From assembly GCA_023410575.1 (NCBI GenBank), contig JAEYPP010000086.1, positions 42,277-106,276 of the forward strand: a stretch of DNA of 64,000 bases, read 5' to 3'. Both the position numbers and the translations under genes were made by a program. The notes beneath the pieces were generated by a model, which saw only the letters and a list, made by a program, of their open reading frames with translations, made no database searches and had not been told where the DNA came from. Of the stretch, positions 45,716 to 54,055 are shown piece by piece (the stretch's first letter is position 1; each line of letters opens with the position of its first letter). The DNA comes from Bacillota bacterium (GTDB lineage: Bacteria; Bacillota; Clostridia; Lachnospirales; Lachnospiraceae).

Positions 45716-47005
45716 CTACAAATTATCATATAAATCTTCAGTAAATGTTAAACTTCCTCGGTAACCTGCATAAGTACGATTGAATATTAATCGTTCATTC
45801 AAAGGAAATGCTGCTGTAATAAATTGAACGTTTTTTAGTAAACCAACTTCTCTTTCATTACTACTTCCAATTAGTAATGTTAAATCTTCCTCTTCGGTAA
45901 TAATAGTCTGGTTAATTTCATACTGATCAGATGTAAACACAATTCTCGGTGGTTTAGCATAATCAAGTGTCGTTATTTTCTCTATGATTCTTTGTTTATC
46001 TTCTTCCCTAAAAATCGATTCTGTGATAACAACCAATACAGGTGTGAAACTATAATCATTTGCTAAATATCGTGTAAATCCTATGGCATTAGAAGCATCA
46101 GCAACAACAGCGAATCGTTTCCAACTAAGGGCTCCAATGGATTGTGCAAGATAACTGTATACATAATCTTCTTCCTGTGAAATTACCTCATTCATTAAAT
46201 TTTTATCTAGATTTAAAGCTTCTGCAACTCTTCTAATAAATATTGATGTATCCGTCGCTCCTATCGGTATCCCGACGATTCTTATGGATGGTACTCCAAA
46301 TTTCTCTTCAAATTTCTGTGCTGGTCCCTTGAATATCCAGGGATGAATAATAATATTTAAAGCAGCAGAGGAACATCTTCTAATGTCATCGATTCCCTGA
46401 TGGTCTGTAAAAAATGTATTCACTGTCAATCCCAATCGATTCAATATTCTTTTGATTTCTTCTAAATTCCCGCTCCAAAAAGGATCATGATATGGTATAA
46501 TACCGAATATATTGACTAATTTCTTATTCTTTGATAGATTCTCTTCAATAATCTGGTCGATCATCGTGTTCCATACTACTTCATATCCCAAATTACTATC
46601 ACCAGAAAATCCGGGGGTCTCGATTGGATATACAGAATTACCTGCTGCCTTGAATTCCTCTGTTACACTTACTATATCATCTCCAATGATACCCGCTGTG
46701 CATCCTGTCAATACAAAATAGGCATCAGCATCGATAATATCCACAGCCCCTTGAATTGTTGTTCTGAGTTTATTTACGCCTCCAAATACTACTTCCTTCT
46801 CTAGCATATTGCTAGATGGCAAGGAAACACCACTAACAAAGCATGCACTCTTATGACCCGACTGTCCCTGATCAGCTGCTGTCGTCTGCATACAGCACCC
46901 TGGTCCTGCGTGATACACTGGACAGACTCTATCAATTGCTCCTAAGACAGAGTTAATTCCCGCAAGTACACAGCCACCTCTTGGATTTTCTAATATTTGA
47001 GACAT
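45716..47005 (-). CDS. NifK-like nitrogenase-superfamily beta subunit (system 2)
   Basis: This 429-residue protein keeps all three P-cluster-type cysteines of component 1: RGGCVLAG (C12), HAGPGCCMQ (C37 or C38) and LTGCTAGIIGDD (C102), the last with the family GDD. It has no N-terminal extension, unlike true NifK. The remaining Rossmann domains include RFAVVADASNAIGFTRYLANDYSF. It starts one base after the NifD-like gene behind GGAGGG. With the NifD-like partner it would form a heterotetramer carrying a P-cluster. No nifE/nifN-like scaffold genes are present, a feature shared with methylthio-alkane reductases. Confidence 0.88.
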   Translation of the reverse strand: MSQILENPRGGCVLAGINSVLGAIDRVCPVYHAGPGCCMQTTAADQGQSGHKSACFVSGVSLPSSNMLEKEVVFGGVNKLRTTIQGAVDIIDADAYFVLTGCTAGIIGDDIVSVTEEFKAAGNSVYPIETPGFSGDSNLGYEVVWNTMIDQIIEENLSKNKKLVNIFGIIPYHDPFWSGNLEEIKRILNRLGLTVNTFFTDHQGIDDIRRCSSAALNIIIHPWIFKGPAQKFEEKFGVPSIRIVGIPIGATDTSIFIRRVAEALNLDKNLMNEVISQEEDYVYSYLAQSIGALSWKRFAVVADASNAIGFTRYLANDYSFTPVLVVITESIFREEDKQRIIEKITTLDYAKPPRIVFTSDQYEINQTIITEEEDLTLLIGSSNEREVGLLKNVQFITAAFPLNERLIFNRTYAGYRGSLTFTEDLYDNL

Positions 47006-47006
47006 A

Positions 47007-48455
47007 TTAATTCCCTCCTACGATATACTTAAAAGCGTCTTCTTCATACCAGCTATCTTTATATGGTAGTTTTACATGTTTGGATAATTTTATATTAAAA
47101 CCTGGATTTTCAAGCTGATCGGCTATCTTATTTCCTAAAAATAATAATCCATCATAGCCCATAGTTGGTCGTTTTCCATCCAGTACATGAGTTGTTGGTA
47201 TCCCTAGTTTTGCTGCCCACTCTGGTACTCCAATAAATGCATCTGGCTTTAACTTCTTTACTATATTCACCTGTTCGAAAGGTTGCATATTTGCAATATC
47301 CAAAATAAAGTCCTTATGAATACCGTTTAAATATTCAATATCCACTTGGGCATCTTCATCATAGGTTGGTGTTTCTAAACCTACCAATATCATGCCAAAG
47401 TCATCAATCAAAGCTGCTGCTGCAAATGAACGCCCTGTTCCCCCACAGATAAAAACTCGTTTTCCTTGCAACCGAGCTTTTAATTTAGCTACTAATGGTT
47501 CAATTCTCTCGTGCTCATGTGCTATAATCTCTTCAACCTCATGTTCTTTGCCAAGTACTTTTGCAATTCCCCGATACCATATATCTGTATTACGAATACC
47601 AATTGGCATTACGGTATGAGAATACGGGATCTCATAATCTTCCCAAAGCGTTTTCATAAATTCATCTGCAAACACTTTACATATTGAAGTAGATGCTTCA
47701 GCTTGAGGTATTCTTTTTATTTTATCCAATGAACTATAGAATGGAATGTAATTTACTTTTACGCCAATTAAAGATAACATTCTCTCCATTTCTGTTTGAT
47801 CTGCGTAGCTTATGGTGGTTGGTGCAAATAAATTAACCAACCCTTTCTCCTTAGATAGTTTTTCGTTTTTTAATATGTATGTATTGATTGCTAAAAATGC
47901 TGCATCAAATCCAGATGCGCATATTTTTGATTTAAAACCTTCACAATGAATTGGTACGATTAAACTATCATATTCCTTTTGCAAATCTGCTGCAATCGCA
48001 TCAATATCATCTCCAATAATTCCTGATGCACAAGATGCATAAATAAAGATTAGTTTTGGCTGATATCTCTCTATCGCATATCGCACAGAATCTCTTAATT
48101 TTTGCTCACCGCCAAAAACAACCGATTGCTGATCTATGTTCGTCACTATAATTCTTGGATTCTTTATATTTTTTATTCCTCTATGAGCCTGACCGACCCG
48201 GTACATATCTACCGCCATGATAGAACACCCAACACACCCCTGTGGAGAATGTGATATAAAGACTGAATCTTCTAATGACATTAACGCTGACATACTATTA
48301 ATCTGCTGACATTGTAAGCCTTGTGCAAAACTTCGATCAGCTCGTTTCAAGCAACCTTTTTTGAAATTTTCCTCTACTTCCTTACCAGTAGTACCCAAAT
48401 CGTTAATTCTACCTGGTCTGCTTTCTCTGACACCTGAATACTGTTCTCCTACCAT
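47007..48455 (-). CDS. NifD-like catalytic subunit, methylthio-alkane-reductase-like (system 2)
   Basis: The 482-residue protein keeps P-cluster-type cysteines QGLQCQQ (C49), SPQGCVGC (C74) and ASCASGIIGDD (C142). It also keeps both candidate ligands for a nitrogenase-type cofactor: Cys in TSICKVFADEF (C259) and His in IPTTHVLDGKRPTMGYDG (H423). The segment after the CEGF block reads KSKICASGFDAAF, lacking the Gln and His (Q191, H195 in Azotobacter NifD) needed for N2 reduction. It therefore probably reduces something other than N2. Context with NifB and CysK suggests release of sulfur from organic sulfides, as in methylthio-alkane reductase. It begins 52 bp after the ABC ATPase gene. Confidence 0.87.
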   Translation of the reverse strand: MVGEQYSGVRESRPGRINDLGTTGKEVEENFKKGCLKRADRSFAQGLQCQQINSMSALMSLEDSVFISHSPQGCVGCSIMAVDMYRVGQAHRGIKNIKNPRIIVTNIDQQSVVFGGEQKLRDSVRYAIERYQPKLIFIYASCASGIIGDDIDAIAADLQKEYDSLIVPIHCEGFKSKICASGFDAAFLAINTYILKNEKLSKEKGLVNLFAPTTISYADQTEMERMLSLIGVKVNYIPFYSSLDKIKRIPQAEASTSICKVFADEFMKTLWEDYEIPYSHTVMPIGIRNTDIWYRGIAKVLGKEHEVEEIIAHEHERIEPLVAKLKARLQGKRVFICGGTGRSFAAAALIDDFGMILVGLETPTYDEDAQVDIEYLNGIHKDFILDIANMQPFEQVNIVKKLKPDAFIGVPEWAAKLGIPTTHVLDGKRPTMGYDGLLFLGNKIADQLENPGFNIKLSKHVKLPYKDSWYEEDAFKYIVGGN

Positions 48456-48507
48456 ACTTCTACCTTCCTTATTTTATACACGTGTTCTGTTTCTAGATTC
48501 ATGTCTA

Positions 48508-49261
48508 CTAGATTGAATAATTTGGTTCTAATGATATTATTCTTGATAAAAACTGCTTGGTTCTTTCTTCTTTTGGTTTAGAAAAAATTTGAACTGGTGT
48601 GCCCTCTTCTACTACTACACCTTCATCCATAAATATCACTTTATCTGCTACATCCTGAGCAAATGACATCTCGTGTGTTACCACGATCATTGTAATTCCT
48701 TTTTGTGCAACTCGTTTAATCAAGTCAAGAATCTCTCCAACTAATTCTGGATCAAGAGCGGAAGTAGGTTCATCAAAAAGAATAACCTCAGGATTTAATA
48801 CAAAGGCTCTTGCAATCCCTACTCGCTGTTGCTGCCCACCAGATAGCTGGGAAGGATAATAATCATATTTATCAGACAATCCAACCCAGTCCAAAGCTTC
48901 CTTTGCTTGTTCCTTTGCCTGGTTCTTAGGTATCTTTCTTGCTGTAATCAGCCCCTCTGTCACATTCTCCAATGCAGTTTTATTCGCAAACAGATTGTAG
49001 TTTTGGAATACAAAAGCAGTCTTACGTCGAACCCAGTATCTGTTTTTTATTAGCTGTTTTCAGATTTACTTTCGTGTTACTGATGGTAAGTTCTCCACTT
49101 TCTGCAGTTTCAAGAAAATTAATGCATCGTAACAAAGTTGTTTTTCCAGATCCACTAGGTCCTAGGATAACCACAACCTCACCATCCTCAACATGCATAG
49201 ATACTCCTTTTAATACATCTAATTTTCCAAAGGATTTTTTTACATTCTTTACTTCAATCAT
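48508..49261 (-). pseudogene. Polar amino-acid ABC importer ATPase, frameshifted
   Basis: Two adjoining frames together make one GlnQ/TcyC-type ATPase. The first (ATG 49261, after AAGGAG) has Walker A GPSGSGKTT and stops after KKQILGST. The second continues in another frame from RRKTAFVFQNYNLFANKTALENV through LSGGQQQRVGIARAF, ILFDEPTSALDP and VVTHEMSFA. An extra G in the GGG run at 49032-49034 (minus strand) breaks the frame; with two G the protein reads through. This may be a true inactivating mutation, a sequencing error or, less likely, programmed +1 shifting. It overlaps the permease gene upstream by 8 bp. The gene would power cystine- or other amino-acid-type import. Confidence 0.85.
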
Positions 49262-49964
49262 AAGCACTCCTTTTAAACTTACCTGTATATTTTCTTAGTC
49301 GCCCTGCAAGATGTTCAATCACCACTGTAAATATCCAATAAATCAAGGCTGCTGCTGCATACCCTTCGAAAAAGGAATAGGTTCTTGAACAAGGAATAAT
49401 GGATCCTGCTACAATTTCCGTAATCCCGATTGCCATTACTACAGAAGATGCCTTAATCAGTCCTACTATATTATTAATCATCATGGGAATTGCTACCGGT
49501 ATCATCTGCGGAATTATAATACGCCGTATGGTCTGCACCTTGGTTAATCCAACTGAGTACCCTGCTTCATTCTGTCCTTTGTCAACACAGAGCAATGCTC
49601 CTCGAATCACTTCCGACATGGAACAAATAGTAGCAAGGGTCAATGCAAAGATTCCAACCCATATGTTATCAACATCTTTTACTGTCTTGCCTAAATGCAA
49701 AAATTTTGCTATATTATTAAATTCCAACATAAAGAGCAGATTATAGACAAGAAGGGCAATAACGATAGGAATTCCTTGATATACTGTCACAAATATAGCC
49801 AATATCTTATCTATAAGCCAAACCTTGTAGACTCGTATGAGTGCAATCAAGGTTCCAAAGATAAATCCAATTAGCAATGGTATAAATACCAGTTTCAAAG
49901 TGTTTGGAATATACATAATTCCTGATCTAAGGCATTCCAAAAAATAATCCACATTAAAATCCAT
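49254..49964 (-). CDS. Polar amino-acid ABC importer permease 2 (system 2)
   Basis: The 236-residue HisM/GlnP-type permease has about five membrane helices. The ATPase-coupling EAA loop is NEAGYSVGLTKVQTIRRIIIPQMIPVAIP near residues 130-160, and VYQGIPIVIALLVYNLLF is the family block near 60. It forms the membrane channel with the permease at 49985. Its C-terminus overlaps the start of the ATPase gene. Cystine and other sulfur amino-acid importers belong to this family; the surrounding sulfur genes favour such a substrate, as inference. Confidence 0.93.
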   Translation of the reverse strand: MDFNVDYFLECLRSGIMYIPNTLKLVFIPLLIGFIFGTLIALIRVYKVWLIDKILAIFVTVYQGIPIVIALLVYNLLFMLEFNNIAKFLHLGKTVKDVDNIWVGIFALTLATICSMSEVIRGALLCVDKGQNEAGYSVGLTKVQTIRRIIIPQMIPVAIPMMINNIVGLIKASSVVMAIGITEIVAGSIIPCSRTYSFFEGYAAAALIYWIFTVVIEHLAGRLRKYTGKFKRSAYD

Positions 49965-49984
49965 ATGTCATTCCTCTTCTTTCC

Positions 49985-50704
49985 TTAGATTTTGTCAAGC
50001 ATTCTAACGGTATGAGTTCTTCCAAATTCTAATTTATCATTAAGATATCGAAAGATACCTCGGATAATCAGGCTGATTATGATATAAATAATTGCTACAA
50101 AAATATATGCCTCCAACACATGTTTTGTAGCAGTACCAATGGTCTTGGCCCTTCCCATAATGTCCGTTACCCCAATCAGGAATACCAGAGATGAATTCTG
50201 GAATAAACCCACCAGATCAGAGCCGAACGGTGGAAGGGTAACTCTGACCATTTGTGGAAGAATAATTCGTTTGAACGTCTGAACTTCAGTTAAGCCAACA
50301 CTCAGTCCCGCCTCAGTCTGCCCGTATGGAATGGAAGTAATTGCACTGTAAAAAATGGCTGAAAGAAATGCACCCTGATTTAAGATAAATGTAATGTATG
50401 CAAATATAATTGCCCCCCACTCACGGTTGATATTGGTACCAAATGCAGAATCAATTAATACTGGTAACCCATAATACACAAGCATCAATTGAACCAGCAT
50501 TGGTGTTCCTCTCATGAAGGAAACATAAATCTTAAAGAATTGATGTAGTATTGGTACTTTCCTCATGTTGATCAATGCAATAACGATTCCCAATAGTACT
50601 CCTAATAGTGTTGCAGTAATGACAATTGCAAATGTTACTGATAGATAAGGGACGATTTTAGGTATATTTTCATAAAATCTATCCCATTGAAACAGTTCAC
50701 TCAT
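49985..50704 (-). CDS. Polar amino-acid ABC importer permease 1 (system 2)
   Basis: The 239-residue protein is the second channel subunit, with about five membrane helices. It has FMRGTPMLVQLMLVYYGLP near residues 62-80 and the EAA loop QTEAGLSVGLTEVQTFKRIILPQMVRVTLP near 135-165, both typical of the HisM family. It begins 3 bp after the binding-protein stop and ends 20 bp before permease 2, so the transporter genes are one transcript in the order binding protein, permease, permease, ATPase. Confidence 0.93.
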   Translation of the reverse strand: MSELFQWDRFYENIPKIVPYLSVTFAIVITATLLGVLLGIVIALINMRKVPILHQFFKIYVSFMRGTPMLVQLMLVYYGLPVLIDSAFGTNINREWGAIIFAYITFILNQGAFLSAIFYSAITSIPYGQTEAGLSVGLTEVQTFKRIILPQMVRVTLPPFGSDLVGLFQNSSLVFLIGVTDIMGRAKTIGTATKHVLEAYIFVAIIYIIISLIIRGIFRYLNDKLEFGRTHTVRMLDKI

Positions 50705-50707
50705 AAT

Positions 50708-51550
50708 TTACTCACTTTCTGTATAGTCTCCACCGATGATATCAATCGAGATTTCAGAAAGTTTTCCATTCTTACGAAGTTCACTGATTGCTCCATCTAC
50801 AGCGCTCTGAAGCTCTGTGTTATCCTTGTCAAAAATAAAGTATGTTGAGGAGGACTGTACGGGATCTCCGACTACTTTCAAGGCATCCTTCTTATCTGCA
50901 TAACTTTCATTGAACTTAGTAACATCTCTTTTTGTAGTAATAGTCGCATCCCATACTCCATTTAAAAGACCTGTTACTGTCTCTTCATACGTAGCATTGT
51001 CTATATAATCGATTTTTATCGGATTGTCTGCATGATCTTTGTTATAGCCCTCAAGAATGTAAGTTGAATTTGAACCAGTGGAGCTCTTTACTGTCTTCCC
51101 TTGAAGATCATCAAGTGATTTGATATCCTCTCTATCCCCTGCAACTGTAATATAGGTAACATAAGTTGTATAAGCTTCTTTCCCAAAAAGATACTTAGAA
51201 TCTCTTTCTTCATTAAACTCATACTGATGAGCAGCGATATCTATTTTACCTGCGTCCAGAGAGATTAATACGTTGGCAAAATCTGATGTCTGATAAGTAA
51301 ATTCATACTGTGTAAGAAGTTCATCGACTGCTTTTAATACTTCATATTCATATCCGGCCAGATTACCTTTGTCATCCAAGTAGCAATATGGTTCATAGTT
51401 ATTACCAGTACCTACAATTACTTTAGTTACCTTTGTTTCAACGTTACCTGTTTTTGCGTCCGAACTACTCTTTCCACATCCTACCAATGTTGATACTCCT
51501 AGTGCCAGAGTCAATCCCGAGAGTAGTAATTTGTTTGTTTTAATTTTCAT
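50708..51550 (-). CDS. Amino-acid-type solute-binding lipoprotein (system 2)
   Basis: The 280-residue family-3 binding protein has a lipoprotein signal ending in LVGCGKSSSD (lipobox Cys near 26), then the ligand fold: GTGNNYEPYCYLDDKGNLAGYEYEVLKAV near 48-75, LDAGKIDIAAHQYEFNEERDSKYLFG near 100-125 and LDDLQGKTVKSSTGSNSTYILEGY near 155-180. The AHQYEF segment, lacking the usual Arg-rich contact, resembles cystine-binding proteins of the TcyA/FliY type, but the ligand is not proven. It starts the transporter part of the operon, 66 bp after NifB, behind AAGGAAGG. Confidence 0.92.
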   Translation of the reverse strand: MKIKTNKLLLSGLTLALGVSTLVGCGKSSSDAKTGNVETKVTKVIVGTGNNYEPYCYLDDKGNLAGYEYEVLKAVDELLTQYEFTYQTSDFANVLISLDAGKIDIAAHQYEFNEERDSKYLFGKEAYTTYVTYITVAGDREDIKSLDDLQGKTVKSSTGSNSTYILEGYNKDHADNPIKIDYIDNATYEETVTGLLNGVWDATITTKRDVTKFNESYADKKDALKVVGDPVQSSSTYFIFDKDNTELQSAVDGAISELRKNGKLSEISIDIIGGDYTESE

Positions 51551-51615
51551 ATTCTTAACCTTCCTTTTTTAGTTTTATTGTGTTATTTAATTACAAATAA
51601 ATTGTGTCCTTTTCC

Positions 51616-52488
51616 TTATCCATGAGAAAATGTTTCCTTTGCAACAATTCTTCTTTGATAGATCTGATCGCCATATTCAGACTCCCCTGGAACTCCTACT
51701 GCATCTGCCCTACAATGCTGACAATGTCTGAATACATCTATGTATTTTCCAGCTACTGTTCTTGCCATATCAATTTCCGCACAAACAGGCGCTTTCAATT
51801 CTTTTAGTTCTGCCTGTGGTATTAATGGAATAATGTTATAAATACTTGCTCCAGCCTCTTTTACTGCTTTTGCAATTTCCTCGATATGATCACCATTGAT
51901 CTCAGGAACTAACACCGTATTAATCTTGATTGTGATTCCAGCATCTGCCACCTTACGAATCCCTTTCAGCTGATTTTCTATCAGTATTTTAGCTGCATCT
52001 ATTCCTTCATACTTGACTCCATGATAGATAATATACTTGTTTAGCTTTGCTTCTATTTCTGGATCAACCGCATTGACTGTTACCGTAAGTGAATCTATTC
52101 CTATCTCTATTATTTCTTCTGCCTTCTCATATAGAAGCAAACCATTGGTACTCATACACTTTATTAGCTCTGGATACTGCTCCTTCACAAGTCGAAAGGT
52201 ATCTAATGCATAATCTGTTGCTAAGGTATCTCCTGGTCCTGCTATTCCAGCCACTGTAATCTCAGGGCATAAAGTAAGAGCTTTTTTTAGAACATCCAGA
52301 CTTTCTATCGGTGACAGAACCTTAGAAGTTACTCCCGGTCTCTCCTCTGTATCATTTATTACCCGGTCACAGAATCGACAAGCTATATTACATCCTGGAC
52401 TTACTGGCAAATGAATTCTTCCTACATTAGTTTTGTGTCCACCAAAGCATGGGTGTGATTTCTGTAGATCTTGATAATTATTACTCAT
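51616..52488 (-). CDS. nifB: NifB-like radical SAM cofactor maturase (system 2)
   Basis: NifB joins two [4Fe-4S] clusters with carbide and sulfide to make NifB-co ([Fe8S9C]). The start is at ATG 52488 (MSNNYQDLQKSHPCFGG), after AAAGGA; 290 residues. It shows SHPCF near 11, the radical-SAM motif CNIACRFC near 33, RPGVTSKVLSP, AGIAGPGDTLA, and the C-terminal CQHCRADAVGVPGE block. It is the short form without a NifX-like tail, as in clostridial and MAR-linked NifB. It lies in one operon with NifDK-like subunits, which implies they hold a nitrogenase-type cofactor. Confidence 0.94.
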   Translation of the reverse strand: MSNNYQDLQKSHPCFGGHKTNVGRIHLPVSPGCNIACRFCDRVINDTEERPGVTSKVLSPIESLDVLKKALTLCPEITVAGIAGPGDTLATDYALDTFRLVKEQYPELIKCMSTNGLLLYEKAEEIIEIGIDSLTVTVNAVDPEIEAKLNKYIIYHGVKYEGIDAAKILIENQLKGIRKVADAGITIKINTVLVPEINGDHIEEIAKAVKEAGASIYNIIPLIPQAELKELKAPVCAEIDMARTVAGKYIDVFRHCQHCRADAVGVPGESEYGDQIYQRRIVAKETFSHG

Positions 52489-52544
52489 GCCATTCCTTCT
52501 TTCTTTTAACTTTTCCACTGAAATAATACTGATTCTTTGGATGC

Positions 52545-52592
52545 TTTTTTATATACGAGGAAATTCAGAGGAATTTCCTCGTATATAAAAAA
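52545..52592. repeat. Perfect 21-bp palindrome before nifB
   Basis: TTTTTTATATACGAGGAAAT (from 52545) and its complement ending at 52592 pair without mismatch around a 6-nt loop. The T run is in the 5' arm and the A run in the 3' arm, so it is not a normal terminator; its 5' T run is also the U tract of the terminator next to it. A similar structure lies at 53951-54000. Confidence 0.75.
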
Positions 52593-52660
52593 ACAGAGAT
52601 TCTGCTTATGATTTTGTAACTCTTGATTTCACTTGGCTACAATATCACTTAAGCAGAACC
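52587..52660 (-). terminator. Terminator between the yezD-like gene and nifB
   Basis: On the minus strand GGTTCTGCTTA pairs with TAAGCAGAATC (one G-U), with a further TGAT/ATCA pairing inside, followed by CTCTG and seven U (52587-52593). It could stop transcripts from cysK before nifB. No promoter was seen between it and nifB, so read-through or regulated antitermination would be needed. Confidence 0.65.
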
Positions 52661-52686
52661 TCCGGTTTTCCAGTCAGTTCATTATT

Positions 52687-52848
52687 CTATACGATTCTAT
52701 GTCTTTCTATTTTGTCTATCTGGATTATCTTTCCATCCTGTATTGTAATTGTTAGACTTCCATATTTTATGTCCTCAAGCATTTTCCCAATAATTTTCAG
52801 ATGCGAATCAGCAGACACCTTAATATCACTTTTTTGCATGCTCCACAT
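52687..52848 (-). CDS. YezD-like (DUF2292) small protein
   Basis: The 53-residue ORF reads MWSMQKSDIK at the start and LKIIGKMLEDIKYGSLTITIQDGKIIQIDKIERHRIV at the end. The I-YGS-TI-IQDGK-IQI-K pattern is that of the YezD/DUF2292 family, short proteins that often sit in sulfur and cysteine gene clusters. The start at 52848 has GGAGG three bases away; an in-frame ATG at 52839 is an alternative. It lies 37 bp after cysK on the same strand. Molecular role unknown, but the neighbourhood fits sulfur metabolism. Confidence 0.8.
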   Translation of the reverse strand: MWSMQKSDIKVSADSHLKIIGKMLEDIKYGSLTITIQDGKIIQIDKIERHRIV

Positions 52849-52885
52849 ATACCTCCAAACAGCACAAATTAGTTAATTACTATGA

Positions 52886-53824
52886 TTAATTATTATCAAA
52901 TAGTGGAGTGGATAAATATCGATCTCCTGAGTCTGGAAGCAATGTCACAATGATCTTTCCCTTATTTTCAGGACGAGCTGCCACAATACTAGTTGCCTTT
53001 AGTGCTGCTCCTGATGAAATACCTACAAGAATTCCTTCACTCACTGCAAAAGATTTTCCTTCCGCGAAAGCATCCTCATTTTCAACCGTGATTACTTCAT
53101 CATATATCTTAGTGTTAAGAACTTCTGGTACAAATCCAGCTCCAATTCCCTGAATCTTATGTGGTCCAGGTGTACCTTTTGATAATACAGGACTAGCAGC
53201 TGGCTCTACCGCAACTATCTTTATCTGAGGATTCTTTTCTTTTAAATACTCACCCACACCAGTGATAGTTCCACCAGTACCAACACCAGCAATAAATATA
53301 TCCACCTTACCCTCTGTCTGCTCCCAGATTTCAGGTCCTGTGGTAGCTTTATGCACTGTTGGATTAGCTGGATTCACAAACTGTCCAAGAATGATAGATC
53401 CTGAAATCTCCGCTTTTAGCTCTTCTGCTTTTGCAATTGCTCCCTTCATGCCTTTTGCACCCTCTGTAAGTACCAACTCTGCTCCATAAGCTTTTAACAG
53501 GTTCCTTCTCTCTACACTCATTGTATCTGGTAATGTAAGTATTGTTTTGTATCCTTTGGCTGCAGCAACTGCTGCAAGCCCAATTCCAGTATTTCCACTC
53601 GTCGGTTCTATAATAGTTGCCCCTTCTTTTAGGATCCCTTTTTCTTCTGCATCTTTAATCATTGCTAATGCAATTCTGTCCTTCACGGAGCCTGCAGGAT
53701 TTAAGTATTCTAACTTTGCCAAAATCGTTGCTTGTGTGATTCCTTGTTTTTTGGAATATCCATTTAACTTAAGTAATGGGGTACCTCCGATTAGTTCCAA
53801 TGCGCTTTCCTTAATTTGACTCAT
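52886..53824 (-). CDS. cysK: Cysteine synthase A (O-acetylserine sulfhydrylase)
   Basis: CysK makes cysteine from O-acetylserine and sulfide with PLP. The 312-residue length is standard. It has the PLP Lys in LNPAGSVKDRIAL near residue 45, the substrate loop EPTSGNTGIGLA near 70, the phosphate-binding GTGGTITG near 178 and the late SSGAA. The start follows AAAGGAGG. Upstream are a consensus promoter, a Cys-rich leader peptide and terminator hairpins, so cysteine supply probably controls it by attenuation. It heads the gene group with YezD-like, NifB, importer and NifDK-like genes, suggesting that sulfur freed by the latter ends in cysteine. Confidence 0.97.
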   Translation of the reverse strand: MSQIKESALELIGGTPLLKLNGYSKKQGITQATILAKLEYLNPAGSVKDRIALAMIKDAEEKGILKEGATIIEPTSGNTGIGLAAVAAAKGYKTILTLPDTMSVERRNLLKAYGAELVLTEGAKGMKGAIAKAEELKAEISGSIILGQFVNPANPTVHKATTGPEIWEQTEGKVDIFIAGVGTGGTITGVGEYLKEKNPQIKIVAVEPAASPVLSKGTPGPHKIQGIGAGFVPEVLNTKIYDEVITVENEDAFAEGKSFAVSEGILVGISSGAALKATSIVAARPENKGKIIVTLLPDSGDRYLSTPLFDNN

Positions 53825-53850
53825 GACTTTTCCTCCTTTAATTTTGATTT

Positions 53851-53876
53851 AAAAAGTGTTTTGCTTGCAAAACACT
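53851..53876 (-). terminator. Second terminator hairpin just before cysK
   Basis: On the minus strand AGTGTTTTGC-AA-GCAAAACACT forms a 10-bp perfect stem followed by five U. It ends only about 27 bp before the cysK ATG, so it must be bypassed for expression; it may act with the first terminator in attenuation. Confidence 0.7.
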
Positions 53877-53950
53877 CGCGCCAAGCGCGGTCGCGTAAGC
53901 GATATCTTCCTTTCGTGCTTGTGTGCATCATAGCGTCTTCCTTTTAGACA

Positions 53951-54000
53951 CTTTTTTATTTAATAGAGAAGTTCAAGAACTTCTCTATTAAATAAAAAAG
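53951..54000. repeat. Perfect 24-bp palindrome in the cysK leader
   Basis: CTTTTTTATTTAATAGAGAA... (from 53951) pairs perfectly with the arm ending at 54000 around a 2-nt centre. As at 52545-52592, the T run is 5' and the A run 3' on either strand, so it lacks a terminator's trailing U tract. Its T run on the minus strand serves as the U tract of the attenuator terminator. Confidence 0.8.
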
Positions 54001-54025
54001 CAAGTGCCATATACATGACACCTGC
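53994..54025 (-). terminator. Attenuator terminator after the Cys leader peptide
   Basis: On the minus strand GCAGGTGTC pairs with GGCACTTGC (54000-54025; two G-U) around an 8-nt loop, followed directly by six U (53994-53999). It begins 30 bp after the leader-peptide stop, the right place for an attenuator. Confidence 0.75.
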
Positions 54026-54055
54026 TATAAGCTCAACAATCTAGCTACTTTAGAT

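Noticed and set aside
53821..53931. 36-codon ORF overlapping the cysK start (reads MMHTSTKGRYRLRDRAWREC at its beginning)
   Set aside because: It has a fair ribosome site and its stop overlaps the cysK ATG, but it spans the GC-rich patch and a terminator hairpin, and its composition is unlike the neighbours. It looks like translated structured RNA rather than a gene.
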